Below are positions 26,999 to 39,673 of a stretch of 64,000 nucleotides of DNA, in pieces. The stretch lies in the NCBI RefSeq assembly GCF_030409225.1, contig NZ_JAUFPK010000001.1, positions 2,037,566-2,101,565 of the forward strand, given 5' to 3'. Position 1 is the first letter of the stretch. Each line of letters begins with the position of its first letter. A program made the position numbers and the translations under genes. The notes beneath the pieces were generated by a model. That model searched no databases. It worked only from the letters and a program-made list of their open reading frames with translations, and was not told the origin of the DNA. The stretch comes from Aquisalimonas lutea (GTDB lineage Bacteria > Pseudomonadota > Gammaproteobacteria > Nitrococcales > Aquisalimonadaceae).

Positions 26999-28105
26999 TC
27001 ACCCGAGCGACAGCGTGCGCAGGTAGGCTTCGGCACTCTCCCGCGCCTGGTAGGCGGTAACGCCGTCGCGCAGCAGCGCGGCGTCGGGGCGATGATCGAG
27101 GGTCTGTGCACACGCGGCGGCGACGGCCGCGGCGTCGCCCACCGGGATCAGGCGGCCCAGCCGGCCGCGGTCGAGGACCTCGGCCGGGCCGCTGGGGCAA
27201 TCCGTGGCCACCACCGGCGTGCCCAGGGCCAGGGCCTCGACCAGCACGATGCCGAGGCCCTCCCACCGCGAGGTGTGCGCGAATACGTCGGCTGCTGCCA
27301 GGTAGGGATAGGGATTGGCCAGGTGGCCCGTGAAGCGGACATCATCGGCGATGCCGAGGGACTGCGCCTGGCGCTCGAGATCGTGCCGGCATTTGCCGTC
27401 ACCCACGAGGATCAGCCGCGCCGGTCGCTCCTCCCGCAGCCGCGCGAACGCGTCGATCAGGGTCGCGTAGTCCTTTCGCGGCGTCAGCGAGCCCACCGCC
27501 ACGACCACCGGCCGGTCGCGATGACGAAGCCACGGCTCATCCACCGGTTCCGCCGCCGCCCGGTGAAGTTGTGGTGCAATGATCGGGTTCGGCAGGACCG
27601 TGATGGCGGAGGCGGGGCGGCCCATGATGTGTGCCAGGTCCTCCGCGGCGCCGTGGGAGGGGACAACAACGGTGTCCGCGTAGCGATAGAGCCGGCGTAT
27701 GGACTGCTTCTGGACGTAGGCCTGCCAGGGCTTCTTGTTGGCCAGATTCACCGAGACCGTCGTTCCCAGGCGCACGGCGCACCGTGTCGGCACCCGGGCC
27801 ATCCACCGCGCGATCAGGGCGATGCGGTTGACGCTGTCCTTGTCCGAGAGAAGGACGCGCGGCCGCTCCCGGCGGAGGTAGCGAACGAGCGCGGGGAGCG
27901 CGGTCTCCACATGGCGCGCGCCGAGCCTGACCTCGCGCGTGCCCGGCGGGAACTCGGCCAGCTCGGGGCCGTGGTTGTCGATCCGCAGGACGTCCGTGCG
28001 CACCCCCGCCCGGGAGAACTCCGGGAGCAGGTTGCGCACGATGGTGTCGACGCCGCTGTGGCCCGATGTGGCGGTCAGTATCGCCAGGTCCGTCCGCTCG
28101 GCCAT
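26999..28105 (-). CDS. GT4-family glycosyltransferase D
   Basis: This 368-residue GT-B enzyme has an N-terminal TATSGHSGVDTIVRNLLP element. The donor domain has VGSLTPRKDYATLI, the E-x7-E motif SRWEGLGIVLVEAL, and GTPVVATDCPSGP. It resembles glycosyltransferase A in the last motif and in the NPTV/NPII linker, consistent with duplication. It follows the LPS-kinase-like gene by four bases and shares its strand. It probably adds a core or O-antigen sugar. Confidence 0.8.
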   Translation of the reverse strand: MAERTDLAILTATSGHSGVDTIVRNLLPEFSRAGVRTDVLRIDNHGPELAEFPPGTREVRLGARHVETALPALVRYLRRERPRVLLSDKDSVNRIALIARWMARVPTRCAVRLGTTVSVNLANKKPWQAYVQKQSIRRLYRYADTVVVPSHGAAEDLAHIMGRPASAITVLPNPIIAPQLHRAAAEPVDEPWLRHRDRPVVVAVGSLTPRKDYATLIDAFARLREERPARLILVGDGKCRHDLERQAQSLGIADDVRFTGHLANPYPYLAAADVFAHTSRWEGLGIVLVEALALGTPVVATDCPSGPAEVLDRGRLGRLIPVGDAAAVAAACAQTLDHRPDAALLRDGVTAYQARESAEAYLRTLSLG

Positions 28106-28109
28106 CGGG

Positions 28110-28778
28110 TCAGCAAGCCGCCTTGTCTTCGAGGGTGTCGATCTGCTCACGGATCGCCGGAACCGTCGAGAAGAGTCGCGCCAGGTCCTTGCACGTGCCC
28201 CGTCGCCGGTTGGGCGGAAGCATGCGCCGGCGCACGCTGTCGAGGTCGATGAAATAGGGGGTGGCCTCGTGGATGATGATATTCCTGCCCTTGAGATCAC
28301 CGTGGATGTACCCCGCCCCGTGCAGCCGGCAGACCGACTCGACAATGCGCGCGGCGACGGCCTGCTTCAGGTCGACGGGACTGTCCGGGTCCAGGAAGAA
28401 CGCCTCGGCCGACAGGCCCGGGACATGCTCGACGGCCAGGTAGGAGACCGGCCGCAGCGTCTGCGTGAGCGCCTGGATGCAGGCCAGCGGCCGCGGGGTG
28501 GCGATGCCCAGCCGCTGCAGCACGAACGCGTTGCGCCAGGCGCGCCGTGCCGGGCTCGGGGAGATGAGCCGCCGCAGGCGTGTGGGTACGTCCGGCGCGT
28601 TGAAGCGCTTCAGGACGAGATCGATTCCATCGATATGCATCCGGGCGACCGTCGAGCGCCTGTGCGTGCGAAAGGTCTGGTCCGCGGAGTCGAGGCGCCC
28701 GTCCGGCGCCCGCGCTAGGACCTCCCGCAACGCGGCGGGCGTGTCGGCCGCCCAGGTTGTACGCAGGACATGGGGCAC
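28110..28778 (-). CDS. LPS core/Kdo kinase-like protein (WaaP/InaA type)
   Basis: This 222-residue protein starts at a GTG at 28778. The kinase core is visible: IHGDLKGRNIII with catalytic Asp161, then FIDLDSVRR carrying metal-binding Asp178. These match the WaaP/Kdo-kinase group that phosphorylates LPS inner-core sugars. There is no nearer ATG before Met46, which would cut off the N-lobe, so GTG is preferred; GGCAGGGAAC lies upstream. A TATACT-like element at 28819-28824 (minus) could be a promoter, but no -35 is seen. Four bases separate it from glycosyltransferase D, so both probably build the phosphorylated core. Confidence 0.65.
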   Translation of the reverse strand: MPHVLRTTWAADTPAALREVLARAPDGRLDSADQTFRTHRRSTVARMHIDGIDLVLKRFNAPDVPTRLRRLISPSPARRAWRNAFVLQRLGIATPRPLACIQALTQTLRPVSYLAVEHVPGLSAEAFFLDPDSPVDLKQAVAARIVESVCRLHGAGYIHGDLKGRNIIIHEATPYFIDLDSVRRRMLPPNRRRGTCKDLARLFSTVPAIREQIDTLEDKAAC

Positions 28779-28855
28779 GACTTGGGGGTTCCCTGCCGGC
28801 AGCTGATATAGACCGTTTAGTATACCGCACGAGACTTGTCTATGGGGGCCAGCCG

Positions 28856-29563
28856 TCAAGTCCTGCCCGGGCGGCCGGAGCCCGGGGCGTCCCTTCGCGC
28901 CTCCTCGAGCGCCCAGACCAGCAGCGTCCGCGCTTCCGTGGTGTCCGGGAGCGGGTGCTGGGCGAGGCGCCAGGCGGTCAGCGTGGCGGCCAGGGCGGCC
29001 ACGAGCAGACCGGCGGCGACGGCCGGGGCGGCCAGGCCGTGCGGTTGCAGCCAGGGCGATGCCGCCGGCAGCGCCACGGCGGCGACGAAAGCCAGGATGA
29101 CGGGGCCGGTGCGTACCTTCGGCCGTCCCTGCTGCCGCATGGCACGCTCGGCATCGCAACAGCGCAAGGCGCTCTCCAGCGCCTCCGGCGTGAAATAGTC
29201 GGTCGCCCGCAGGCGCTCCATGAACAGCACGTAGCGCGCGCCGAGAAAGCCCCGCCGGTACCGGCGCACCAGGCCGTTGAGATGGATCGCCTCCGGCGAT
29301 GACTGGAATACGGCCGCGGCCCGGTCTTCCAGCGCCAGCGCGCCGAGAAAGCCCACCACCAGGATGACGACGGCCGTGCCCGCCGCCTGCGGCCAGCCCG
29401 CGCTCAGCCACGCCACCGCGAACAGGGCGCCGGCGCCGAGGACGACGCAGAGCGCCAGTGCCAGGGTGGAGAAGCTGCGCCAGCGCTGCAGCAGCAGCGC
29501 CGCGAGCACGCGCCTGCGGGAGCATTCACGGGTGAGCTGCTGGATCACGAGCCATTCGCGCAA
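28856..29563 (-). CDS. four-helix membrane protein of unknown function
   Basis: I do not recognise this 235-residue protein. Two hydrophobic hairpins are clear, at about 33-58 plus 60-80 and at about 151-170 plus 175-195. Basic cytoplasmic stretches (RRYRRGF, ARYVLFMERL) lie between them. The tail is charged (EEARRDAPGSGRPGRT). It lies between the LPS-kinase-like gene and an ABC exporter on the same strand, suggesting a surface-glycan role by position only. Confidence 0.5.
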   Translation of the reverse strand: MREWLVIQQLTRECSRRRVLAALLLQRWRSFSTLALALCVVLGAGALFAVAWLSAGWPQAAGTAVVILVVGFLGALALEDRAAAVFQSSPEAIHLNGLVRRYRRGFLGARYVLFMERLRATDYFTPEALESALRCCDAERAMRQQGRPKVRTGPVILAFVAAVALPAASPWLQPHGLAAPAVAAGLLVAALAATLTAWRLAQHPLPDTTEARTLLVWALEEARRDAPGSGRPGRT

Positions 29564-29699
29564 GGCAAGTCCCTTCGCCGCCGGGTTGGGTGGATGCGCC
29601 TGTGGTCGGCCACCATCGTTTCAGTGCCCGGAATCATACCAGGGGTGAACCCGCGGCGCTGCCGGTGATCGCCGGACGAGCTCGTCGCTGCCGTACTTG

Positions 29700-31493
<1,794 letters not shown>

Positions 31494-31559
31494 GATGGGC
31501 TCCCGTCGCGGCTCAGGGCGATGATACTAACCTGCACGGGCGTGTTGGCAGGTGCTCGG

Positions 31560-31589
31560 TTGGGTTGCGGCCGCCGGCAATGGTATAAA
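31560..31589 (+). promoter_or_regulatory. sigma-70-like promoter for ttcA
   Basis: TTGGGT at 31560-31565, an 18-base spacer, then TATAAA at 31584-31589. It lies 33 bases upstream of the ttcA start. Both boxes keep four or five of six consensus bases. Confidence 0.45.
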
Positions 31590-31621
31590 CGCGCTTCACT
31601 CCACCCGTAGCGGAAGCCGCC

Positions 31622-32476
31622 ATGAGTGTGAAGTCCCTGGAAAAGCGCCTGAGGCATCTCACCGCCAATGCCGTCCGCGACTACCGCATGATCGAGGACG
31701 GCGATCGCATCATGGTCTGCCTGTCCGGCGGCAAGGACTCCTACGCCATGCTGGAGATGCTGCGGCTGCTGCGCGAGCGGGCCCCCGTGCGCTTCGAGAT
31801 CACGGCGGTGAACCTGGACCAGAAGCAGCCGGGCTGGCCGGAGCACGTGCTGCCGGAGTACCTGGACGGCCTGGGCGTGGACTACCGCATCCTCGAGCAG
31901 GACACCTACAGCGTGGTCAAGAGCGTCCTGCCCGAGGGCAAGACCATGTGCTCGCTGTGCTCGCGGCTGCGGCGCGGTGCCCTGTACACCGCCGCCGAGG
32001 AGATGGGCATGACCAAGATCGCCCTGGGCCATCACCGCGACGACCTGGTGGAGACCCTGTTCCTGAACATGTTCTACGGCGGTCGGCTGGCCACCATGCC
32101 GCCCAAGCTCAAGAGCAATGACGGCAAGCACGTGGTGATCCGGCCGCTGGCCTACGTGCCGGAGGCCTATCTCGAGGACTACGCCGAGCGCAAGGGCTTC
32201 CCCATCATTCCGTGCAACCTGTGCGGCTCTCAGCCCAATCTCAAGCGCGCCGATATCAAGCGCATGATCCGGGCCTGGGAGGAAGAGGACCCCAACCGGC
32301 TGAACATCATCCTGCGCAGCATGCAGAACGTCCGGCCCTCGCATCTGGCGGACAGCGACCAGTTCGATTTCGAGAGCCTGCAGGGCAGTATTGCGGCGGG
32401 CATGCCGGATCCGGTCACCGGCGAGGAAGACGCCTTCGCCGGCCTGGCGACAGCCATGGGCGATCCGGCCCGGTAA
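31622..32476 (+). CDS. ttcA: tRNA 2-thiocytidine biosynthesis protein TtcA
   Basis: This 284-residue enzyme thiolates cytidine-32 of some tRNAs. The ATP-binding PP-loop is SGGKDS at 35-40. The Fe-S cluster cysteines are visible as CSLC (Cys110, Cys113) and CNLC (Cys198, Cys201), the family pattern. The length is close to E. coli TtcA. It is single, divergent from the ABC exporter, and followed by a small membrane-protein gene. It needs sulfur from IscS, whose operon lies further along the window. Confidence 0.95.
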   Translation: MSVKSLEKRLRHLTANAVRDYRMIEDGDRIMVCLSGGKDSYAMLEMLRLLRERAPVRFEITAVNLDQKQPGWPEHVLPEYLDGLGVDYRILEQDTYSVVKSVLPEGKTMCSLCSRLRRGALYTAAEEMGMTKIALGHHRDDLVETLFLNMFYGGRLATMPPKLKSNDGKHVVIRPLAYVPEAYLEDYAERKGFPIIPCNLCGSQPNLKRADIKRMIRAWEEEDPNRLNIILRSMQNVRPSHLADSDQFDFESLQGSIAAGMPDPVTGEEDAFAGLATAMGDPAR

Positions 32477-32588
32477 CGGGCCCCGAACCTGCGGTATGCT
32501 GGCGCGACGGGCTGCGCCCGCTGCGCCGTATCAACACCGGACGCCCCGCGATACGGGACGGCGCCGGTCATCCAGGAGGCACGCATTC

Positions 32589-33212
32589 ATGAGCACCGAC
32601 AACGAACCCCTCACCCCCGGCGAAGCCCGTGCCCGCGAGGCCCGCACCTGGCGGGAGCTCTGGATCGGCCTGGCGGTCATGGCGGTCGTGGTGGTGTTGC
32701 TGATCCTGGTGGTCATGGAGATGCGGTACCGGGATTCCCTGGACGACCCGCGCCCCAGCGCAGCCCTGGACGAGTCCATGACGGCCCTGATGAGCGACCT
32801 GGGGCCGCTGCCCGGCGATGCCGATACCATCGAGCTGGCCACCCGCCGGGACGGCGGCGCCCGCTACCAGGTGGTCATCCGCGATGACGACGGCGAGCGG
32901 CTGTTCTCCATGGCCCGGGGGGTGGAAACCACGGGGGCGATCGAGCACGGCCGGCGCGCCGGCGAGCCCATCAACTACCGCATCGAGCTGTCGCTCGCCG
33001 ACGACGGCTCGGTGACCGGCGCCTACCGCCCCGACCGCGGCGTGCCGGTGGAGCGCTACCGCGACGTGGCCGCGGCGGTGCTGCGGCAGGCCCTGGTGGC
33101 CTGGCACGCCCACGCCAGTCACCCCCTGCCGTCCGGCGACGAGACCTCCCCGCAGACGATCCAGGAGGGCTGGGATGCGGTCATGGACGAGACGCGGGCG
33201 TCCGGCCACTGA
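32589..33212 (+). CDS. single-pass membrane protein of unknown function
   Basis: This 207-residue protein has a short cytoplasmic start, one membrane helix (about 25-46, IGLAVMAVVVVLLILVVMEM) and a mostly soluble, probably periplasmic remainder. I chose the ATG at 32589 because GGAGGCACGC precedes it; a longer frame starting at 32391 overlaps ttcA. I recognise no domain. A strong perfect hairpin follows its stop. Confidence 0.65.
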   Translation: MSTDNEPLTPGEARAREARTWRELWIGLAVMAVVVVLLILVVMEMRYRDSLDDPRPSAALDESMTALMSDLGPLPGDADTIELATRRDGGARYQVVIRDDDGERLFSMARGVETTGAIEHGRRAGEPINYRIELSLADDGSVTGAYRPDRGVPVERYRDVAAAVLRQALVAWHAHASHPLPSGDETSPQTIQEGWDAVMDETRASGH

Positions 33213-33215
33213 CGG

Positions 33216-33248
33216 CCGCTCCGCCCCCGCGTCGCGGGGGCGGAGCGG
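33216..33248 (+). terminator. perfect 15-bp hairpin after the membrane-protein gene
   Basis: CCGCTCCGCCCCCGC at 33216-33230 pairs base for base with 33234-33248 across a three-base loop, immediately downstream of the stop at 33212. No T-run follows, so it may work with Rho or just end the message before tRNA-Leu. Confidence 0.6.
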
Positions 33249-33303
33249 GTGCACGGCGTAGCGCTTTGTGCCAGACTATTGCGCCTGTTTCCGGTCGTAC
33301 ACT

Positions 33304-33389
33304 GCCCCGGTGGCGGAACTGGTAGACGCGCTCGACTCAAAATCGAGTGGCCTTAGGCCGTGGGAGTTCGACTCTCCCCCGGGGCACCA
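33304..33389 (+). tRNA. tRNA-Leu (anticodon CAA)
   Basis: The acceptor arms GCCCCGG and CCGGGGC pair fully, followed by A and an encoded CCA. The anticodon stem CTCGA/TCGAG encloses the loop CTCAAAA, giving anticodon CAA, which reads UUG. A long variable arm (TGGCCTTAGGCCGT region) marks a class II leucine tRNA. The length is 86 bases. It lies 46 bases before queA and would be processed from a common upstream promoter region. Confidence 0.95.
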
Positions 33390-33435
33390 ATCCAACCCCT
33401 GCGGCGGCGGGGATCACGGTCCAGCGCCGAAGTGC

Positions 33436-35591
<2,156 letters not shown>

Positions 35592-35743
35592 CAAGCGGCG
35601 GGCGGGTCGGCGCCGCCTGCTGTGGCATAATGCGGCGCTCCTTCGGCGATGACCGCAGGGTTTCCCGGGCGCAGCCGGTTTGACGCCGGTCCCCGGTGCA
35701 TGCATTGTTTGGCTCGTTTTTGCCATCGACAAGAGGTTGATCC

Positions 35744-36100
35744 ATGGAATTCTTCATCTCCAGCGCATTCGCGCAGCAGGGCGGCGAGGGAACCGGCTGG
35801 ACCGCGCTGCTGTTCCCCATTGTGCTGATCGCGATCTTCTACTTCCTGCTCATCCGCCCCCAGGCGAAGCGCGCCAAGGAGCACAAGAAGCTCATCTCCG
35901 AGCTGGACAAGGGCGACGAGGTGGTCACCCAGGGCGGCCTGCTCGGGCGCATCACCGAGGTGGAGGAGTCGTTCATCACCATGGAGATCAACGACGGCAA
36001 CCAGGTGAAGGTGCAGAGGAATGCCGTCGCCCAGGTGGTTCCGAAGGGCACCATGAAGGGCAAGGCCGACCCGGCCGAGACGAAGAAGACCGGCAAGTAG
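35744..36100 (+). CDS. yajC: preprotein translocase subunit YajC
   Basis: This 118-residue protein has one N-terminal membrane helix (about 21-37, LFPIVLIAIFYFLLI). The cytoplasmic part starts RPQAKRAKEHKKLISEL, followed by GDEVVTQGGLLGRITEV. It matches YajC, the SecDF accessory subunit. It precedes secD by 18 bases. The 152 bases upstream hold no clear consensus promoter. Confidence 0.95.
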   Translation: MEFFISSAFAQQGGEGTGWTALLFPIVLIAIFYFLLIRPQAKRAKEHKKLISELDKGDEVVTQGGLLGRITEVEESFITMEINDGNQVKVQRNAVAQVVPKGTMKGKADPAETKKTGK

Positions 36101-36118
36101 GGTCGGGGCCGCCGCGTG

Positions 36119-37987
36119 ATGAATCGTTACCCGCTCTGGAAGTACCTGTTGCTGCTCGTCGCCATCGTCGGCGGTGTCCTCTACGCCCTGCCGAATCTGT
36201 TCGGCCAGGATCCCGCGGTGCAGATCACCCCGGCACGCGATGCCGTGAGCGTCTCCGCCATCGAGCGCCGGGCACAGGCGGCGCTCGAGGACGAAGGCGT
36301 GGACCCGCTGGCCGTCGACCGGAACGAGGAGCGGGTGCTGATTCGCTTCACCAGCCAGGAAGACCAGGTGCAGGCGGCGGACCGGCTGCGCACGGAGCTC
36401 GGGCGGGAGGCGACCGTGGCCCTCAACCTGGCCCCGGCCACGCCGGAATGGCTGCGCTCCATCAACGCCCGCCCCATGTTCCTGGGGCTGGACCTGCGCG
36501 GCGGCGTGCACTTCCTCATGGAGGTGGACCTGGAAGCCGCGGTGACCCAGAGCCTGGAGCGCTACCAGACGGATTTCCGGCGGGTGCTGCGCAACGAGCG
36601 CATTCGCTACAGCGCCATCGAGGTGGAGGACAACCAGCGCGTGGTGGCGCGCTTCCGCGAGGCGGCTGACCGGGAGCAGGCAGTGGGGCTGCTGCGCGAG
36701 GAGTTCCGGAACCTGAACCTGGAGCAGGAAGAGCGCGACAGCCAGTACTGGCTCATCGCCGAGCTGCCCGAGGAAGAGCGCCAGGAAATCCAGGATTTCG
36801 CCGTCGAGCAGAACATCACCACCCTGCGCAACCGCGTCAACGAGCTCGGCGTGGCCGAGCCCGTGATCCAGCAGCAGGGCGCCAACCGCATCGTGGTCCA
36901 GCTGCCGGGGGTCCAGGACACCGCCCGGGCCAAGGACATCATCGGCACCACGGCCACCCTGGAATTCCGCATGGTGGACGAGGACCACTACCCCTACCGC
37001 GGCGGGGCGGAGGAGCCGGCGCCGCCGGGGACGGTGAAGTATCCCGCGCGCAATCCGCGCTACGGCGACTACGTGGTCATGGAACGGGAGGTCATGCTCA
37101 CCGGCGAGTACATCGTCGATGCCTCGTCGAGCATCGACCAGGAAACGGGCCAGCCCCAGGTCGACATCCGTCTGAGCTCTGCCGGGGGCGACATCTTCAG
37201 CCGCGCCACCCGCGAGAACGTGGGCGAGCGCATGGCGGTGGTGTTCATCGAGTCCCGCCAGGAGACCCGGGAGGTCGACGGCGAGACGGTCACGGAGCGG
37301 GTGCGATCCCAGGAGGTGATCAACGTCGCCACCATCCAGGAGCCCCTGTCGACGCGCTTCCGCATCACCGGGCTGGAGAGCACCGAGGCCGCGCGGGACC
37401 TGGCGCTGCTGCTGCGGGCGGGGTCGCTGGCGGCGCCCGTTGACATCGTCGAGGAGCGCACCGTGGGCCCGAGCATGGGCCAGGAGAACATCGATCGCGG
37501 CTTCATGGCGGTGGTCATCGGCTTCGTCCTGGTGGTGCTGTTCATGGCCGCGTACTACCGCGTCTTCGGCCTGATCGCCAACATGGCGCTGTTGCTCAAC
37601 CTGGTGTTCATCGTGGCGATCCTGTCCCTGATGCAGGCGACGCTGACGCTGCCCGGCATCGCCGGCATCGTGCTCACGGTGGGCATGGCCGTGGACGCCA
37701 ACGTCCTGATATTCCAGCGCATCCGCGAGGAGATCCGGGCCGGGCAGTCGCCCCAGAACGCCATCCACTCGGGCTACGCCAAGGCGTTCTCGACGATTGC
37801 CGACGCCAACATCACCACGCTGATCGCGGCCCTGGTGCTGTTCCTGTTCGGCACCGGCCCGGTGCAGGGCTTCGCGGTGACGCTGTCCATCGGCATTCTC
37901 ACGTCCATGTTCACGGCCATTCTCGGCACCCGGGCCGTGGTCAACCTCATCTACGGTCGGCGCCGCGTGTCGCGGCTGCCCATCTGA
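36119..37987 (+). CDS. secD: protein translocase subunit SecD
   Basis: This 622-residue inner-membrane protein has its first helix at about 7-24, a large periplasmic P1 domain, and a C-terminal five-helix block. The motif LGLDLRGGVHFLMEVD is the SecD signature near 120-135, and VGMAVDANVLIFQRIREE marks the proton channel helix. It helps secretion at the cost of the proton gradient with SecF and YajC. The ATG at 36119 gives MNRYPLWKY, the usual start; GTG three bases earlier is possible. Confidence 0.95.
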   Translation: MNRYPLWKYLLLLVAIVGGVLYALPNLFGQDPAVQITPARDAVSVSAIERRAQAALEDEGVDPLAVDRNEERVLIRFTSQEDQVQAADRLRTELGREATVALNLAPATPEWLRSINARPMFLGLDLRGGVHFLMEVDLEAAVTQSLERYQTDFRRVLRNERIRYSAIEVEDNQRVVARFREAADREQAVGLLREEFRNLNLEQEERDSQYWLIAELPEEERQEIQDFAVEQNITTLRNRVNELGVAEPVIQQQGANRIVVQLPGVQDTARAKDIIGTTATLEFRMVDEDHYPYRGGAEEPAPPGTVKYPARNPRYGDYVVMEREVMLTGEYIVDASSSIDQETGQPQVDIRLSSAGGDIFSRATRENVGERMAVVFIESRQETREVDGETVTERVRSQEVINVATIQEPLSTRFRITGLESTEAARDLALLLRAGSLAAPVDIVEERTVGPSMGQENIDRGFMAVVIGFVLVVLFMAAYYRVFGLIANMALLLNLVFIVAILSLMQATLTLPGIAGIVLTVGMAVDANVLIFQRIREEIRAGQSPQNAIHSGYAKAFSTIADANITTLIAALVLFLFGTGPVQGFAVTLSIGILTSMFTAILGTRAVVNLIYGRRRVSRLPI

Positions 37988-38008
37988 GCAGGGAGACAGC
38001 GCGCATCC

Positions 38009-38959
38009 ATGTGGCTTCTCGAGAGACAACTCGCGTTCGATTTCATGAACCGGCGCCGCTGGGCGGGTCTGGCCTCGGTGATCGTGCTGGGGCTGGCCGT
38101 GGCCGTGCTCGTCATACGCGGACTCAACCTGGGCATCGATTTCACCGGCGGCACCATCGTCGAGGTAGGCTTCGACGAGCCGGCCGACGTGGCCCAGATC
38201 CGCACGGTTCTGGAGTCCCAGGGCTACGAGCAGGCCCTGGTGCAGCAGTTCGGCACGGCCCGGGACGTGATGATCCGCCTGCCGCCGCAACCGGGCGCCG
38301 AGGACGCCGACGAGATCAGCAACCGGGTCCTCCGGGCCCTGGAGGGCGACTTCCCCGCGGTGGAGCTGCGCCGCGTGGAGTTCGTGGGCCCGCAGATCGG
38401 CGACGAGCTCACCGAGCAGGGCGCGCTGGCCATGCTGGGGGCGCTGGGCTGCATCCTGCTGTACGTGGCCTTCCGCTTCGAGTACCGCTTCGCTGCCGGG
38501 TCCGTGGCGGCGCTGCTGCACGACATCGTGCTCGTCTTCGGAGCCCTGTCGCTGTTCCAGATCTCCTTCGATCTCACTGTGCTCGCCGCCATGCTCGCGG
38601 TGGTGGGCTATTCCCTGAACGACACCATCGTGGTCTTCGACCGGATCCGCGAGAACTTCCTGGTGATGCGCAAGGGCACCACCGAGGAGGTGATGAATGC
38701 CTCCATCAACCAGACCCTGTCCCGTACACTGGTGACGTCGCTGACGACGCTGCTGGTGGTGGTGTCCCTGTATTTCCTCGGGGGCGAAGTGATCGCCGGG
38801 TTCGCCTTCACCCTGCTGGTGGGCGTAGTCGTGGGGACGTACTCGTCCATTTTCGTGGCCAGCGCCTCGGCCCTGGCCCTGGGCGTGACCAAGTACGATC
38901 TGCAGCCGCCGGCCAAGGAGGGCGCGGAGGACGAAGGCGAATCGGAGTTCCGTCCCTGA
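38009..38959 (+). CDS. secF: protein translocase subunit SecF
   Basis: This 316-residue inner-membrane protein starts with one helix (about 22-40), a short periplasmic domain containing GIDFTGGTIVEVGF, then five helices. The SLNDTIVVFDRIRENF segment near 206-221 is the SecF counterpart of the SecD channel motif. It follows secD by 21 bases and ends before the LOG gene, so yajC-secD-secF form one unit. Confidence 0.95.
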   Translation: MWLLERQLAFDFMNRRRWAGLASVIVLGLAVAVLVIRGLNLGIDFTGGTIVEVGFDEPADVAQIRTVLESQGYEQALVQQFGTARDVMIRLPPQPGAEDADEISNRVLRALEGDFPAVELRRVEFVGPQIGDELTEQGALAMLGALGCILLYVAFRFEYRFAAGSVAALLHDIVLVFGALSLFQISFDLTVLAAMLAVVGYSLNDTIVVFDRIRENFLVMRKGTTEEVMNASINQTLSRTLVTSLTTLLVVVSLYFLGGEVIAGFAFTLLVGVVVGTYSSIFVASASALALGVTKYDLQPPAKEGAEDEGESEFRP

Positions 38960-38992
38960 GCATCCTTCCGGGTGCGGCGTGAGGTGAAGGTG

Positions 38993-39559
38993 ATGCAGCG
39001 GGTCTGTGTGTACTGCGGCTCGAACCCCGGTCGCGGCGAGGAGTATCGGGCCCTGGCGCGGGCCATGGGTACGGCGATCGCCGCGCGCGGCCTGAGGCTG
39101 GTCTACGGCGGTGCCAGTGTCGGCCTGATGGGCGAGCTCGCGGATGCCGCCCTGGCGGGCGGTGCCGAGGTGACGGGCATCATCCCGGGCGTGGTCGCCG
39201 AGCGCGAGATCGCCCACTCGGGGCTGACCGAGCTCGTTCCCGTGGCCTCGATGCACGAGCGCAAGACCCTCATGGCCGAGCGCGCCGACGCCTTCGTCGC
39301 CATGCCCGGCGGGCTCGGCACGCTGGAGGAGCTGTTCGAGATTCTCACCTGGGCGCAGCTGGGCATTCACGACAAGCCCGTGGGCCTGCTCAACGGCCTC
39401 GGCTACTACGACCGCCTGATCGCGTTCCTGGACCACTGCCTGGCGGAGGAGCTTGTCCGTCCGCCGCACCGGGCCCTGCTCAAGGTCGCCCGCGATCCCG
39501 AGACGCTGCTGGACCAGCTCGCCGCTGCCGGCGCGGCGCCTGACACCTCTCCCGATTGA
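38993..39559 (+). CDS. LOG-family nucleotide 5'-monophosphate phosphoribohydrolase
   Basis: This 188-residue Rossmann-fold protein has the LOG signature PGGLGTLEELFE near 103-114. The preceding ERKTLM segment supplies the ribose-phosphate contact. Relatives release free bases from cytokinin-type or purine nucleotides. The start at 38993 is supported by GAGGTGAAGG just before it. The gene follows secF by 33 bases. Confidence 0.85.
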   Translation: MQRVCVYCGSNPGRGEEYRALARAMGTAIAARGLRLVYGGASVGLMGELADAALAGGAEVTGIIPGVVAEREIAHSGLTELVPVASMHERKTLMAERADAFVAMPGGLGTLEELFEILTWAQLGIHDKPVGLLNGLGYYDRLIAFLDHCLAEELVRPPHRALLKVARDPETLLDQLAAAGAAPDTSPD

Positions 39560-39575
39560 TCGTCTCAATGCTTCC

Positions 39576-39604
39576 TTAACAGTGCCTAGACCGGGCTGTA
39601 TACT
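39576..39604 (+). promoter_or_regulatory. sigma-70 promoter of tetR with embedded operator-like site
   Basis: TTAACA (39576-39581), a 17-base spacer, then TATACT (39599-39604): good boxes with ideal spacing. The spacer and -10 contain TAGACCGGGCTGTATA at 39587-39602. The arrangement TAGAC-N6-GTATA is repeated at 40294. Binding there would block RNA polymerase, so the TetR protein probably represses itself. Confidence 0.65.
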
Positions 39605-39673
39605 GAATCCGAAGAAGAAAGCGCATAACAGCGTCACGGTGCTGTGCAGATCCGGCTACTCCTGGAGGAGACC

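Noticed and set aside
28819-28824. TATACT element upstream of the LPS-kinase-like gene as a promoter
   Set aside because: No -35-like hexamer is found 16-18 bases upstream, so the element alone is not enough.
35649-35743. Possible SecM/VemP-like arrest peptide before yajC
   Set aside because: A frame starting at an ATG near 35649 runs far into yajC in another frame, has no signal peptide and no arrest-like motif.
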